This document shows positions 10,831 to 22,930 of a DNA stretch of 64,000 nt, piece by piece. How positions within the stretch are numbered: position 1 is the stretch's first letter; every line of letters starts with the position of its first letter. Below the pieces are notes generated by a model that made no database searches, was not told the DNA's origin, and was given only the letters and a program-made list of their open reading frames with translations. The translations under genes were made by a program, and so were the position numbers. This DNA comes from Niebla homalea (taxonomy: Eukaryota > Ascomycota > Lecanoromycetes > Lecanorales > Ramalinaceae), in contig JAHGAU010000008.1 in assembly GCA_019925105.1 (NCBI GenBank), forward strand, positions 186,001-250,000. The letters are read 5' to 3'.

Positions 10831-13800
10831 TCGATAAAAGGGAGAATAATATTAAGGAGTTAGCATTTATATCCATTAATAATAACGATAACCTTATTAT
10901 CCTCTTAATAAAAAACGGAACGGCCTTAATAAGCCTTTAAAAAACTATTAAAACAATAAAAATCTATATAATTTAATTTTATATAAGCTTAATAATAATA
11001 CCGTTACGGTAAATTTAAATAATCCCGGTCTTTATAACGGTAATAATAAGGTAAGAAATATTATTATAATAAACGGTATAAATAATAAAGAGACTTATTT
11101 ATTTAAGAATAGTTTATATAATTAAATAATAAAATAAGTACGGAAAAAATATAACTTTTTCTAAAATAATAAAAACCCGGACCCTATAAAATCCGTAAAT
11201 ATTAATAATAATAATTACGCTTTAATAATAATAAAAGGTAATTCCCTTAATAAAATAAATTAAAATATACCGTTTAAGGATAAAAAGACCCTTTAAACGA
11301 TAAACTTTAACGTTATGAAATATATATATATTCAGAGAAATATATTTTAAAGTTTTAAAGGAAAGATTATAAGGGTAATAATAAAAAAGAAAAACTCCTT
11401 AAATTTACTTAAACGTAATAACGTAATAATTGAAATAAACGGTTAAAACCATATTATTTAAAACGTACTATAGGTTCTTTACTTAAGATTTAATTTTTTA
11501 TTTATTTTAACCTTAAAAAATAAAGGTATAAATATTATTTTCGGTAAACGTAAAGTAAGGATTACGTAAAGAGATCGATTTATTACGGTAAAATACCGGT
11601 ATAAAAAGCTTTATTTACTTATATATATCCGGAAAAACATTACGTTAATAATTAATAAAAAAAACTTAAATCTTATACTTTATAAATTATAAAATAAGAA
11701 AAGTAAAATAAATAATAAAGTTAAATATAACGGTAATAAGATTACTTAAAGACATAAAAAGGATAACGATAAGTTCTTTATAATTCTTTATAACCGTTTA
11801 AGTTATTTAAGTATAATTAAGCTATATATTATATATAAAATAATATTAAGGATATTAAAGATATTAACTTTATAGGACTTTTTTTATAATATATATAAAA
11901 ATAATAAACTTATAAGAAGTATATATAAATATTTTTATATAAAAAAAATAAAATTTAAGTTTTATTTCTTTTACGACGTTTAAGGCCCTTATAATATTAA
12001 AGTATTAATCCCCGGAATAATACCCTTTAAGTATTATTTATCCGTTATTAATAAGGCTATAAGGTAATTAAGTTTTATTTTATTAATAACGAGAATTAAA
12101 GTAATTAATTAAGTTTTATCTATTATTAATATACTTAATTATAAGGAAAATAATATTATCGTTAAATATATCTATATTAATAATATAAAGGAATTTTAAG
12201 TCCTTAAAGCGGTTATTAAAGAATATAATATTATTATAAAATATATTATATACTATATACTTAAATAAAACGGCGTGGTTAAATAATTTAACCGAATAAA
12301 TACGATAATAATCCGATATATAATATATTATATTAAGTTATTAAATAACTTTTAAATTTTTATAATTATATATATTAATTAATTAAGATAAAAATTTTTA
12401 TTTATAAAAAGAATAAGCTTTTTTAAAAGGTAAATAAAAATAAAACTTTTTATTAAAAATAAAAAAACGTTTAAAATATTATATAAAATAAATATATCCA
12501 AAAAAATAAAACGATTAAAACTGGATAAAATTATTATTAATAATATTTATTTAAGAATTATATTAAGCTTATAATTATATATTTATATACCCTATAAAAG
12601 GAATATAAAGGTTATTATAAATTTAAAGATTTTTAATAAAAAAACGGTAATATATTTATTATTATAGTTCGTTATTAAAAATATATTACCGGTTTTAAAG
12701 TTAATAATCCTTATTAATAATAACGTAACCTATTATAAAAGTAAATATATATTAAACGGGTTTAAAAAACCTAATAAAAATAAGTTTATATTAATTTATA
12801 TTTACCCGGTTCCTTAAAATAAAAGAGAAAATCGTAATATAAATCCCGTAAATTTTAATCTTTTTTAAATTAACGATAAAATCTTTAATTAAATAAAATA
12901 AAATAAAAAAGAGATATTATTAAAAATTTATAAAATAATAAACGGAACGTTTACTTAAAAAGAGAATTTAAGAAAGTTTATTAAAAATCCCGAAAACGTT
13001 AAAAATCCTATAAATCGTAAAAATTATAATAATAATAAGGCTTTTAACTTACCTTTATTAAAGGGAGTTAACGTCCTTATTTTACTTAAGGATATTTATA
13101 ATTTTATCCCGGTTTATTAATAAATAGGTAAAACCTTATTAATACCGGGATATATTCCGGAAGATAAAATAAATATAAATAATAACGTTAACGATAAGCT
13201 TAAAATTAACTACTTTTATTAAGGCCGTTATTATTACGATCTTTACGTATTTAATATTAATTTTAATAATATTATTTTTATTATTACGGCTTATATTAAT
13301 CTATTTACTTATTAATAAGTTATAAATTCCCCGGACCGATTTAAATAAATTAAGGCTATTAATAAAGAGATTATAAGTTTATTATTAAATAATACTTAAA
13401 AGTTTATAAATAAATTAAAGGATTATAAGCTTATTAACTTTAAGTAAATATTTAAAAAAAAATTCCTTACTTTAGGCCTTATTAATAAATATAAAATAAG
13501 GCTTATTATAAGGGGTTTTACTTAAAAGTAAAATATTAATTATAAAGAAACCTTTTTACTTACTTTAAAATATAAGTTACTCCGTTTACTTTTAATACTT
13601 ATAGTTATTTATAGACTTTAATTATAACTCTTAAATATCGTTATTATATATTTAAATAATAATTTAAATAAAAAAATTTATATAAATATCTTTAAAAGTA
13701 TTTTAATAATTTAATAAAATATTAATAAATATTTCCGCTTATTTAAAAGTCTTTATAAGCTTAAATAATTAAAAAGGATTTAAATTAAAAAATTTCAATT

Positions 13801-14878
13801 ATAATTTTATAAATTTAGTTTTATCTTTATTTAAACCGATTCATACGTTTTTATTAAGAAGTTTAATTAAAAAACGTATTTAATAATCCTTTATATTAAT
13901 AATATCGTTATTATTATTAAAAGCTTAAAAATTTATAAATAAATAAAAAATTATTTAACTTTAATATTTAAATTTATTAAAAAAGATTTATTAAAGGTAA
14001 TCCTCGGGATATAAGTTTCTTAAAACGATAATATTATAATTATAAATTAAATAAGTTACATTATAAATGTCCTTAAAAAATACCGTATAATAAATTATAA
14101 TAATATTAATACTTTAATAAATAAATATAAGGATATATAAATAGCTTAATTTAATAAATAATAAATAAATTAATATATTTATTAATAACTTTTTAATAAG
14201 CTTATATTTTTTTAAATTATTATTTATTTAAATTTAACTTTTTTAATCTTAAAATTAAGTTAATTTTATAATAACCTTATTATTTAATATTAAAACTATT
14301 TAATACGGATACTTAAATACTTAAAGAGTATATTAAATTTAAGTTTATATTTCTAACGTAACGGCGGATTATTTAAATATTTTATAAATACTATATTTAT
14401 TAACAATAAAAATAATAAAAGGTTATTATACGGCTTTATAATATTAAATGCCGGTATAATATACGTATAATATACTCGGAAATAACGTATTATTATTATT
14501 TTTACCGTAAAAATTAAATATATAGCTCTTTTTAAAGGGTATAAAATAAATATTTAATTTATAAAATGGATTAATAAGACCGGATTCTTTAAAAATTATA
14601 AACTTATCGTTCTATTTAATAATAATAATAATAATATCTCCCTTATTAAGAACCCGGAGAATTACTTACGGATTAAATATATTAATATTTAATATTATTT
14701 TATTTAAAAAAAAATATAAAAAGGTTTTATTTTAATAAAATATATTAATATTAAGGATTAACTCGTAAATATTATAATAAAGCCCTTATTAAAATAACCC
14801 TTTAAGATAAATTAATTAAAGCTTGGATTATATTTAATAAGTTAATAACGGTATTATTATTATAGATTTATCGTAACT

Positions 14879-14890
14879 TTAAAAAGGGAA
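14879..14890 (+). other. Polypurine tract of the Copia element
   Basis: The purine run TTAAAAAGGGAA directly abuts the 3' LTR, the expected place for the plus-strand primer. Confidence 0.6.
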
Positions 14891-15167
14891 TAATATACGG
14901 GGATATTCCGCGGTTATCTTAATAACCTTTATATTAAAAACCCTATCGTATAAAGGCTTATTAAACGGCCTTTTATTAACGGTATTATAGGTATACCGGT
15001 ATATAAGGTACGGTAAGTATACGGTTATTAAACGGTCCTTAGGATGGACACAAATACGGTCGTTGTTACAGTATAATTAAACAAGCATAGTAATAGACTC
15101 AATACAAGTAATTCGGCTTACTCACCCTTCCCCCTGCACACTGCACCCATTTGCGCATATTGCATCA
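14891..15167 (+). repeat. 3' long terminal repeat of the Copia element
   Basis: 277 bp. The pattern is a mirror of the 5' LTR: the inner first half is RIP-mutated (its start reads TAATATAC where the 5' copy has TGATGCAC), while the outer half from about 15045 is nearly normal and ends TTGCATCA. Confidence 0.93.
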
Positions 15168-15172
15168 AGTAT
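15168..15172. other. Target-site duplication AGTAT (right)
   Basis: The five bases immediately after the 3' LTR match 9473-9477. Confidence 0.85.
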
Positions 15173-15323
15173 TCCGTATCGATCGTTGAAGTTCTGTGCA
15201 TCTCATAAGCTGTCAACAGACCAATTGGTACATCTCGAGTTCGCATCCTGTACTATTCTCATCGCATTCTCGTTGCGACGAAATCCCCTGCCCTCACCCT
15301 TTGCCCTGTTCTCCTGCCTTCAA

Positions 15324-16379
15324 CTACTCCCCCTTCCTGCCCTTTTCCAACCACTCGCCAATCCTCTCCTCCATCCACTTTGTATCCTCCTCATTCCCAC
15401 CCCCGCCTGCCACATGTCCCCAAACCGTCTCAATAACCGCCAACTCTGCATCCACCCCCGCCTCCCTCATCACCTTGACTTCCTCCTCGCTATCCTCCCA
15501 CGCGAAGTATTGATCCGTGCGACTTGGCATCACCAGCATTCGCGCCTGCACCTTCTCCCTCAGCGCCTGTTTCCATCCATCCGGCCTTGGTGGGCCAATG
15601 CATTTGCCCACGTCAGCGGCCTGCCACATCCGCGCGAGGATCAACACATCGTCGGGATCCCACCCCTCGAAGCTCTTCTCCGCACTCCCACTGATCCAGC
15701 CCTCCACGCCATCAAACCCCAACCCCTTCCACTTCTCCTCGCGGAACCACGCTCCGCTCGTCAACCAGGCCGCATACGCCCTTCCAAAAGCTTTCAAGCC
15801 CCTCATCGGCCTTCCCTCGCGGCCGGTAGCTTTCCACGCGCCGTCTCGGAAGTCGACACTATTCAGCAAAGCCCCCCGGGGCCCCTCTAGAAATGCGTAA
15901 TTATGCCCTGACGTCCGGGCGCTGGAGCATATGCTCACCACGCCCCGCACGAACTCGGGATACATGACCGCGAAATGATACGCCACCTGCCCGCCCATGC
16001 TGAAGCCCACCAGCACATCCAGCTTCTCCATCGCCAGACCCTCGTGGCAGAGATGGTGCATGGCATTAACCACATCTCTGTAATCCAGGGTCTCCGGAAA
16101 CCCTGCATGGTTGGACGGGGAAGAGGATTCACCGTTGCCCAACATGGCGGCGACGATCACGCGGTATTCGGACAGGGGGCCGGGTGATGTGAAGTTGTGG
16201 GTCCCGTTGACGAGGCCGCCGTAGCAGGTTGAGACCAAGGCCGTTAAGGGGGAGGAGGGGGGGCCAAAGGTGCGGTAGGCGACCTTGATGTTGGACACTG
16301 TAGGACCGGAGGTGAATTCTAGGGAGGGAATGGTGTGATAGGATAGATTAGTGGGCGTGTAGTCCGGAGAGTAGGCCAT
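15324..16379 (-). CDS. Alpha/beta hydrolase, homoserine O-acetyltransferase-like (MetX family)
   Basis: Single exon, 351 aa, ATG at 16377-16379. The nucleophile elbow GFSMGGQ places the catalytic Ser at residue 127. The likely acid is Asp289 (PSRTDQYF) and the base His322 (WGHVAGG), in the order and spacing of the MetX/homoserine acetyltransferase-like group. Other family hallmarks are LVSTCYGG early on and the strand IVAAMLGNGESSSPSN. True MetX enzymes make O-acetylhomoserine for methionine synthesis, but many short fungal relatives of about 350 aa are esterases or acyltransferases of unknown substrate, so the specific reaction is left open. The stop lies only 156 bp from the 3' LTR, so its terminator region adjoins the mobile element. 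The frame is intact. Confidence 0.85.
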   Translation of the reverse strand: MAYSPDYTPTNLSYHTIPSLEFTSGPTVSNIKVAYRTFGPPSSPLTALVSTCYGGLVNGTHNFTSPGPLSEYRVIVAAMLGNGESSSPSNHAGFPETLDYRDVVNAMHHLCHEGLAMEKLDVLVGFSMGGQVAYHFAVMYPEFVRGVVSICSSARTSGHNYAFLEGPRGALLNSVDFRDGAWKATGREGRPMRGLKAFGRAYAAWLTSGAWFREEKWKGLGFDGVEGWISGSAEKSFEGWDPDDVLILARMWQAADVGKCIGPPRPDGWKQALREKVQARMLVMPSRTDQYFAWEDSEEEVKVMREAGVDAELAVIETVWGHVAGGGGNEEDTKWMEERIGEWLEKGRKGE

Positions 16380-19300
16380 TTTGACGGGTCGTGAAGTCAG
16401 GAAGGAAAGGGAAATGGGCAGGACGAGGAGCTCATAACAATCTGGGGCTCAAAGGAATCGCGGCAATCCCTTTGAAGTGTAATTGAAAAAACGTTGGGGA
16501 TTACGAGGTACGTCAAGTCCTCTTCATTCAATCAATAACAAAAGGATAAGTAGCCTGACTTGGATGAAGTGAAATCGATACAGCAAAGCTTCCCCACCTC
16601 TGACTGACATCATGATTGCGTGCCATTGGGCCAATGGCTTGGGTCACGTGAGTCTACACCTTTTTATTCATGGGACTGCAATGGATGCTGGGAATGCTGC
16701 TACTTGGCCCATTCCAATGGCAAAAAGGGAAGATAAGATGTTGTTTATTTGTACTCAGGATAGCTGGTATGGTTGCAAAACGCTGCTGTCCATCTTTCAG
16801 TCTCGATCCTCACCTTGATCTACCTTCCAACCTCATCGTCTTCCCGGCGCAAAACAGAGTTTCTCCCGATATCGTACTCGTCCAGGGTTTGGAGGAGGAG
16901 ACCAATAGTTTTGAAAGTTGCCAGGCTCCAGATCTGTACCATTGAAGAGCCTTCTATGTACTATTGGTGATCTCTGGCAGAGAGCCTGATGCGTTTACTG
17001 TGCCAGGAATAATGGGTGTGTGCAATCGCAACTGCGTTCAAATCTTCCGCGGTCCTTGTGTCAACGTCTGACGGTGTGCAAGACTGAATATTGACTGCAA
17101 CAAGCCATGTCATTATCGATTAGACTTCCTGTCTGGTCTGCTGGTTGATTGCAAAAAGTGGTCGAGGTTGCTGTGATGTGCAGTGAACAGTAAGCAAACG
17201 AGCGCTGGCCTCCTGCGCTGATTGCAAGTTGTTATCGATGCACTAGTCAAAGACCTTGGATCGTGTTTCGGGCGGCAAACTTGTCAACAAGGGCATGCTG
17301 GAGGCGTTGTTGTAGGTAGAGGTTGTCGGATAGGTCCGGCTCCCACGCGAAGAAGAGATCGGGACAAGGATTGATGGCTCAGTATGCTTTGTTGCTATGC
17401 TGTCTCGGTACCGGTTGTCATCGACTCCGGGCTCGAACCTGAGCAGATCTGAAATGGAATCGAGGACATCCAGTCACTAAGGTAGCATGGCAACCATCAC
17501 CACAAGGGGCCAAGCCTTTCACAGACGTCCTGTCCGACGTATGTCACGCAAGGCAGAGAGGAGCATCGCCTATAGGGCTGACAGAGCAGTCTTCCATTGG
17601 GCGTGATGCTGTTCGGTGTAGGTGCCAAGCTTGTTGATCAGCAGGATAGGGCGGTCAGCAAGAACCATTTAGGAAGGCAGTCGGAGAGGCCGCATCCCTA
17701 AGGCGATTCCCTGCATGCTAAGCGTCGTCGCATCCGCCCGCGCGAGGCAGACTGATAAGATCACTGCATTATCGCGATCGCAGGTCGAGTCGAGGTACCA
17801 GGAGAGCTCGATGGTGACCTGGTCTTGTTGCGGTGAAGGGTGAAGGGTGCGGACTGCCGTTTTGCGAGCCCTCAATGCCGAAGCCTCCACTTTGACATCA
17901 GGCGAGAAGGCCAACAAGGCTGATGGAATATACACGAGTACATGCCAACGCTATGGTAAATCAGGTGAGGCATATTTGGAACATCCGACGCGCACAGATG
18001 GTTGTTGGCATTATCATCATAATGTAAATAGAGAGTACAGAGTACTTGGGCGCTTGGCTCTGGAAGAGAAAGAGCAAAGGAAAAGGAAGGTGCATCACAA
18101 GCGTCAATGAAGATGAAGCACAGACCACCGTCGGCGGTCTGGTTTTTGGATTAGACTTCTTGGGAATTGGAGATTGGTGGGCGTCTCCACAAGCTCTTCC
18201 TGTCAATGCTGTGTACAACAACATACCGAGTAACCATTAACAGTCAACAGTGCAAGGTAACTACCTATACCATAGGCATGTACCCAAAAATATCCATAGA
18301 CAACTCATCTATCCCCTTGGCTCTGGACTCGGACCATGCTGCTTTTGTCCTGGTTTGTCATTCTTCGATCACGAAAAGAAAGGAAAAGTACCAAAAGTAC
18401 CCAAAGCACCAATGAATGACAGGGATTCGAATCCCAAATGGATGGGACTTCCGTTGCTGCATGTCTGGAATCTAGATGGGCCAGCAAGAATTCAAGATAA
18501 TCAAAGTGTGACCCCCCAAACGGAACCGGATGACAGAAGGGGCGCCTAGAATCTGCCGCCACTCCGCTAGAGCTCCCTAATCCTTGCAGCCTTGCGGGGC
18601 CGTTAAACTGGAGTTCAATCATTCACAGGGAAAGCTCGATTGCCCTAGCCGACCCAAAATTGGCCTGATCTTCAAGGCATCGACCAATCACGGGGGCCAG
18701 TGTACGGATTCCATCATCTGGCCCTTCGATCCGTTTTCACTCGTGTACTGAATTCAATATTTCTCATTACGCACCCGAGTGCTTTTATTAGATTCTCTTT
18801 GCTTGATTTCGCGCACCAACTGGAATACTTTCTCCGTGGTCTCATGCTCAATTCTGCCTGTTCTCACAATCTCCAAGTAGATTGAGACTTGAGAAGATTG
18901 GCTTCTTTCGAGGAATACTTGGAGCAATCCTTGTACTCCGTACTTCGTACTTCTGATCGCAAGATTGAACAAGAAGGCGACTAATCAGAGGTCTATCTAC
19001 TTTTCTACTTTTTACAATGAACCAGATTAGCCGCATGACCTTGATCATTGTCACTCCACCCACTTGAACCGAGCAATTCCAATAACACCATCACAGCCTG
19101 GCCATTTCATCAACCCAACAATCAACCGATCAGCCTGCCTTCCCTTTCATTCACCGCCATCCCACACCGCCCTCCCTTCATCTCCAATTACAGCTTCCTC
19201 CTTTATCCGTCAACTTGTCTGACCGACCAAATGCTACAAACACGCAAGGGGGCAATTCAAGAACAGCCTGTACGACTGGCGCTGCCTTGGCTGGCAACCG

Positions 19301-19439
19301 ATCAGCTTGTCGCCTCTTCATAGACTTCTGCTTCACTAGCGAGGAGTTTCGGTTTCACAAACGTACACCATACATAGGAATACGTACAGAACGCAGGACC
19401 TAATTACTTAATCCTGGCCCACACGCTGGACTGGTCGAG
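16380..19439. other. Three-kilobase stretch without a supportable gene
   Basis: Ordinary base composition and only short ORFs. The minus-strand frame at 17669-17935 (88 aa) and a possible fragment near 17290-17480 look faintly protein-like but match nothing I recognise; they could be remnants of a decayed gene. The palindrome GGGATTCGAATCCC near 18422 resembles a tRNA T-loop but lacks the required G before TTC. The right end must carry the promoter of the GTPase gene. Confidence 0.45.
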
Positions 19440-20816
19440 ATGGCGCAGAGGTACGGGAAAGAAAAGTCGGTGACCATGAAAATATACAACCGGCCTGCTC
19501 CAAGCTGGCCCAGATCACACGCTGACATGCGCTGAAGAGAGTATCATATTGTTGTTCTCGGTGCCGGTGAGCATCTTGCCTGACCACCCTTTCCCATCAG
19601 CAACAAGATCCCATGGCTGACCGGTCCTGTGCCCTCATCAGGTGGGGTTGGAAAGAGCTGTCTCACAGGTATACCTCACCCGACCTGCACACTACCTAGG
19701 GACAAGAGGGGCAAGAGACACAACCCTCAGCCTCACACCAAGAATACATGCTGAATCAGAGGCACAAACAGCCCAATTCGTGCAGAATGTGTGGATAGAA
19801 TCCTACGACCCGACCATCGAGGACTCATATCGCAAGCAAATCGAGGTGGATGTATGTAGACCCTCCCTCAACCCCTGCTGGATCCCAATTCCCCAAAGGC
19901 TCCACTTCATGTCTCAGCCTATTTAAGCTTACGTCTAGCACCTGCATGATAAAGCTGATCAGGCACCGTCTCCTTATAGGGCAAGCAATGTGTACTCGAA
20001 ATGTAACCTACCCCGCCTCTCTCTACCAATCATCCGCACGAGAAGAAGAAAGAGCAAGCAAGGAGGAAATACCAACCCCTCCCATGCCCAGCTGTTTTGG
20101 AAGCAGACGACCAGAAGACCAGAAGCTAACATGGGACTCATACTCTCCCCGCTTTATACAGATTGGACACAGCAGGCACAGAACAATTTAGTGAGGGCCC
20201 CCACTATCTGATAAAACCCACCTAGCAGACCAGACCAGTGCTTCCTATCCTCAATCCCCTTTTTACCCTTCCACCCTTCCCAGCTCCACCCCCCCACCCA
20301 AAACTACTCTAAGCAACGAAATGCCCACATACCCTCCCTGACAACCCTACAGCTGCAATGCGCGAGCTCTACATGAAATCCGGCCAAGGCTTCCTCCTCG
20401 TCTTCTCCATCACCTCCCTCTCCTCCCTCCTCGAACTCCAGGAGCTGCGCGACCAGATAATCCGCATCAAGGACGACCCTTTGATCCCCATCGTCATCGT
20501 CGGCAACAAATCGGACCTGTACGACGACCGCGCCGTCGAGCGCAGCCGCGCCTTCGCCGTCGCCGACAGCTGGAACAACGCCCCTTACTACGAGACCAGC
20601 GCCCGCCAGCGCACCTACGTCGACGAGGCCTTTGTCCACCTCTGCCGCAAGATGATCACCAAGGATGTGGCCACGGGGCATGTCCGCGACATGGAGAACG
20701 GGGTCCGGAGACAGGAGCAGCGTCCGGGCGGGTCCGGCAGGGGGAGGGGCCGGGGGAAGCCGAGGAAGAAGAAGAGTTGGGCGGATCGGGTACCGGGTGG
20801 GTGTACAATACTGTGA
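19440..20816 (+). CDS. RSR1: Rsr1/Bud1 (Rap-type) Ras-like small GTPase
   Basis: Seven exons: 19440-19450, 19538-19566, 19642-19668, 19772-19851, 19980-20002, 20162-20190, 20353-20816; all junctions are GT-AG and in frame, giving 220 aa. The product reads [12 protein letters not shown], then P-loop GAGGVGKS (12-19), effector [11 protein letters not shown] (34-44), switch [10 protein letters not shown] (59-66), NKSD (118-121), a Ser-Ala specificity motif (ETSAR) and a basic tail ending in the CAAX box CTIL (217-220). The terminal Leu predicts geranylgeranylation and membrane attachment. Rap/Rsr1 proteins mark sites of polarised growth by recruiting Cdc42 activators; in filamentous fungi they affect hyphal polarity and septation. 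The first exon is only 11 nt and encodes MAQ plus part of Arg, so automated models may miss it. The second to sixth exons are also very short. Confidence 0.93.
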
Positions 20817-21321
20817 CGATGGTGATGGTGATGAAATCGACGGCGGTTGGGCCGAGGGCGGGGGCGCAATGAAGGGGTTACCATGATGGCGAAGAGACCA
20901 GAACAGGAGGAACAGGACGGAGACCGTGGGCGGGAGGTCGGTCAAAGATGAAGGAAGAAGAAGGAGGGCACATGACTATTCAGGCCACCACGGAGGGAAA
21001 GAAGCATATCGCCGCATGGGGTTCGCGGTATCCATGTTTTACTTGATGAATATGTTACAGAAGCAAGCGAAGCGTTTTCCAGCGCAGGGGATACCAAATC
21101 ATAGAATCGATACCAACAGGAGCTCGTACAATATCAATGATAATTCAACATCACGCACCGAAAATGTCATCGATGTTGTTTACATCGTTGATAGACCTTG
21201 TCATCCACCCTTATCTCGTCTTCAAGCTCGATGTGAACCCCCATCATACTCCACCATCCCCATCGCCCGCCCCCTTCCCTCCCCCACATTGTCTCCACGA
21301 GGAGCCCCTTCCCCCTCCCCT
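20817..21321. other. Intergenic region between GTPase gene and SDR pseudogene
   Basis: No gene recognised; convergent 3' ends. The right part is C-rich. Confidence 0.4.
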
Positions 21322-22510
21322 TCAAAAAGCTCTCACATCTTCCTCCGGTCTCACCACCTTCCCGCTCCCAAGCACTTTATCCAAGATCTCCCAACTCCCC
21401 CACAGCTCCTCCCCTCTCCCCTCATCATCGCTCGCCGGCCTCCCCGCCACCGCAGTGTCATTGACATAGCCATACGGTGTTAGATATTTCCCGCGGAGCG
21501 CCTCCTTCTTGACCTCGGGGCTGGTAGCACAATACAACAGATATTCAGCGCGCCCCTATCCGTCGGTATACTCGCGAGCGCGTCTGTCACGGACTCGAGG
21601 ATGTTAATAGTAATACGAGGAGCGGAGCGGGGCGTTGAGGCCCGTGGCAACGGTGCCCGGGTGCAGCGCGTTGGCGAAGATGGGGAGGTTACCCCACCCC
21701 CACGGCTGAGGCAGTGGGCGAGGCGGCGGGTGAAGAGGATGTTGTAGGTTTTGGAGCGGCCGTACATGGGCATGGTGTCGGCCCAGTACATGTGGCTCTC
21801 AGCGCCAGTGCCTTTCCCGTGCTTGGAGTCGGTCTGGGTGGCGGTGGTGGATGCGAGAACCTCCCGATCGGCGATATGGAGCGAGTTGGGATCTGGATGC
21901 ATGCGAAAGCCTGCGGAGGTGGTGGCCGCGATGCGGACGTCGCTGTGCTCCTCGGCAGAGAAAGTGGCGGCGCGTTTCAGAGTGGGGAAGAGGAGAATGG
22001 TGAGCAAGAAATGCGCGATGTGGTTGACGCCGAACATGTATTCGAGGCCATCTTCGGTGGTGGGGGGGCTGTCGACGATAGCGCCGGGGTTGAGGAGGAG
22101 GATGTCGAGTCTCAAGTCGGGTTTGGTGGAGAGAAGGGTGGTGATGGAGTCGTGGATTGAGGGGAGGGAGGATGCATTGTAGGAGACATATTCCAGGGAG
22201 GATGCGGGGATGGAGGGGTAGATTTGCGGATTTCGCTGATGGCGGCACCGCATTTGGATTGGAAGCGGCAGCCCATGAACACTTTGGCACCTGTGCTGGC
22301 GAGGACTTCGCTTGCTACTTTGCCGGTTCCGGAGTTGGCGCCCGTGATGAGGGCGGTCTTGCCGGTTTGTCTGGAATATGCGAGAGGCCGACTTCATCCT
22401 GCCTCCTGTTTCCAGACATCAGCTCCTGTTTTGCACGAGGGTGTTGAGCATGGTGCTGACCGGTGCTGCCATCCTCTGAGAATTCCGTAGGAGCCCTCCG
22501 AAATGGCCAT
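21322..22510 (-). pseudogene. Frameshifted short-chain dehydrogenase/reductase (SDR)
   Basis: On the minus strand the SDR hallmarks appear in order but in different frames. The cofactor motif TGANSGTG and GAKVFMGCR are in one frame (about 22360-22240). LDILLLNPGAI, the NHIAHFLLT helix and the active-site pair YGRSK follow in another (about 22230-21720). ANALHPGTVATGLNAP lies in a third (about 21700-21620). YCATSPEVKKEALRGKYLTPYG (split here by frame) and the C-terminus end at 21322. At least four frame changes are needed, near 22230, 21700, 21610 and 21540, without plausible introns. The layout matches retinol-dehydrogenase/WW-oxidoreductase-like NAD(P)-dependent SDRs. The start at 22510 is a guess. 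It faces the transcription factor pseudogene with about 400 bp between. Local sequencing errors in G-runs could explain some shifts, but not all look like homopolymer errors. Confidence 0.8.
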
Positions 22511-22930
22511 TGTGAATACAAGGGAATGTATCAGTTTCACAAGCCGTTGTAGAAGTGAGAAGGTCTTCGGATTGGGGTTAGATATGGTATGGAGATTGGT
22601 AATGATTGTTCAGTGATAGCAGTGCTAGAACCTGTTGCTGCTAGTAGATAGCACGCGAGCTGCTCTAATAAGTATCATCCATTAAAGACGTCATAAGAGA
22701 AAGATCTGCTCAGGGGACCCCAGCCTCTTCACATCCGAAACGGATCTCGACAAGCCGCAGCTCTTTTGCGTTGACAGCGTGTCCGGGAGAAGAATATGAT
22801 AATGTCAGGGGCAGCCCTACCAAGTTCCGGATCGGTGAGCGGAACTGAAACGTCTCCGAGATCTTGCGCTTCGGTGCAAGCTAGCGCCACGTATTGTAGG
22901 AAAAGCAGTGGATTTTCTGGCTGTCCTTCG
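22511..22930. other. Intergenic region between SDR and transcription factor pseudogenes
   Basis: No gene recognised. The minus ORF over 22729-23040 has no family features and overlaps the end of the transcription-factor remnant in another frame. Confidence 0.35.

Larger units (their letters stand above)
9478..15167 (+). mobile_element. Ty1/Copia LTR retrotransposon, extensively RIP-mutated
   Basis: A 5690-bp element bounded by two 277-bp LTRs (9478-9754 and 14891-15167) and a 5-bp target duplication AGTAT (9473-9477 and 15168-15172). LTR ends are inverted (TGATGCA at the start, TGCATCA at the end). The interior is extremely AT-rich, with CpA/TpG nearly gone but many CpG left, the RIP signature. 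Three reverse-transcriptase landmarks survive in one forward frame: SLYxLK followed by a stop where Copia has Q (13748-13768), LYINNI, the expected decay product of LYIDDI (13889-13906), and a D-L-x-K-V-x-LGI stretch (13985-14011). In the same frame near 14669-14800 lies an R-x-K-x-I-x-I segment like the Copia RNase H end (RTKHIDI...TKPL). RT next to the 3' end fits Copia order. No long ORF survives, so it cannot encode working proteins. Confidence 0.93.

Noticed and set aside
9760..14880. CRISPR-like or satellite explanation for the AT-rich block
   Set aside because: Matching LTRs, target duplication and RT motifs show a RIP-mutated Copia element; there is no regular repeat-spacer pattern.
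17290..17935. Possible gene fragments on the minus strand (88-aa ORF and neighbouring frames)
   Set aside because: No domain, start or splice structure supports them; kept only as a possible remnant.
18415..18440. tRNA-like T-arm palindrome GGGATTCGAATCCC
   Set aside because: The T-loop TTCGAAT is not preceded by the invariant G, and no acceptor, D or anticodon stems could be fitted on either strand.
20304..20945. Minus-strand 213-aa ORF over the GTPase last exon
   Set aside because: It is antisense to the NKSD and CAAX-bearing exon of a fully reconstructed GTPase gene.
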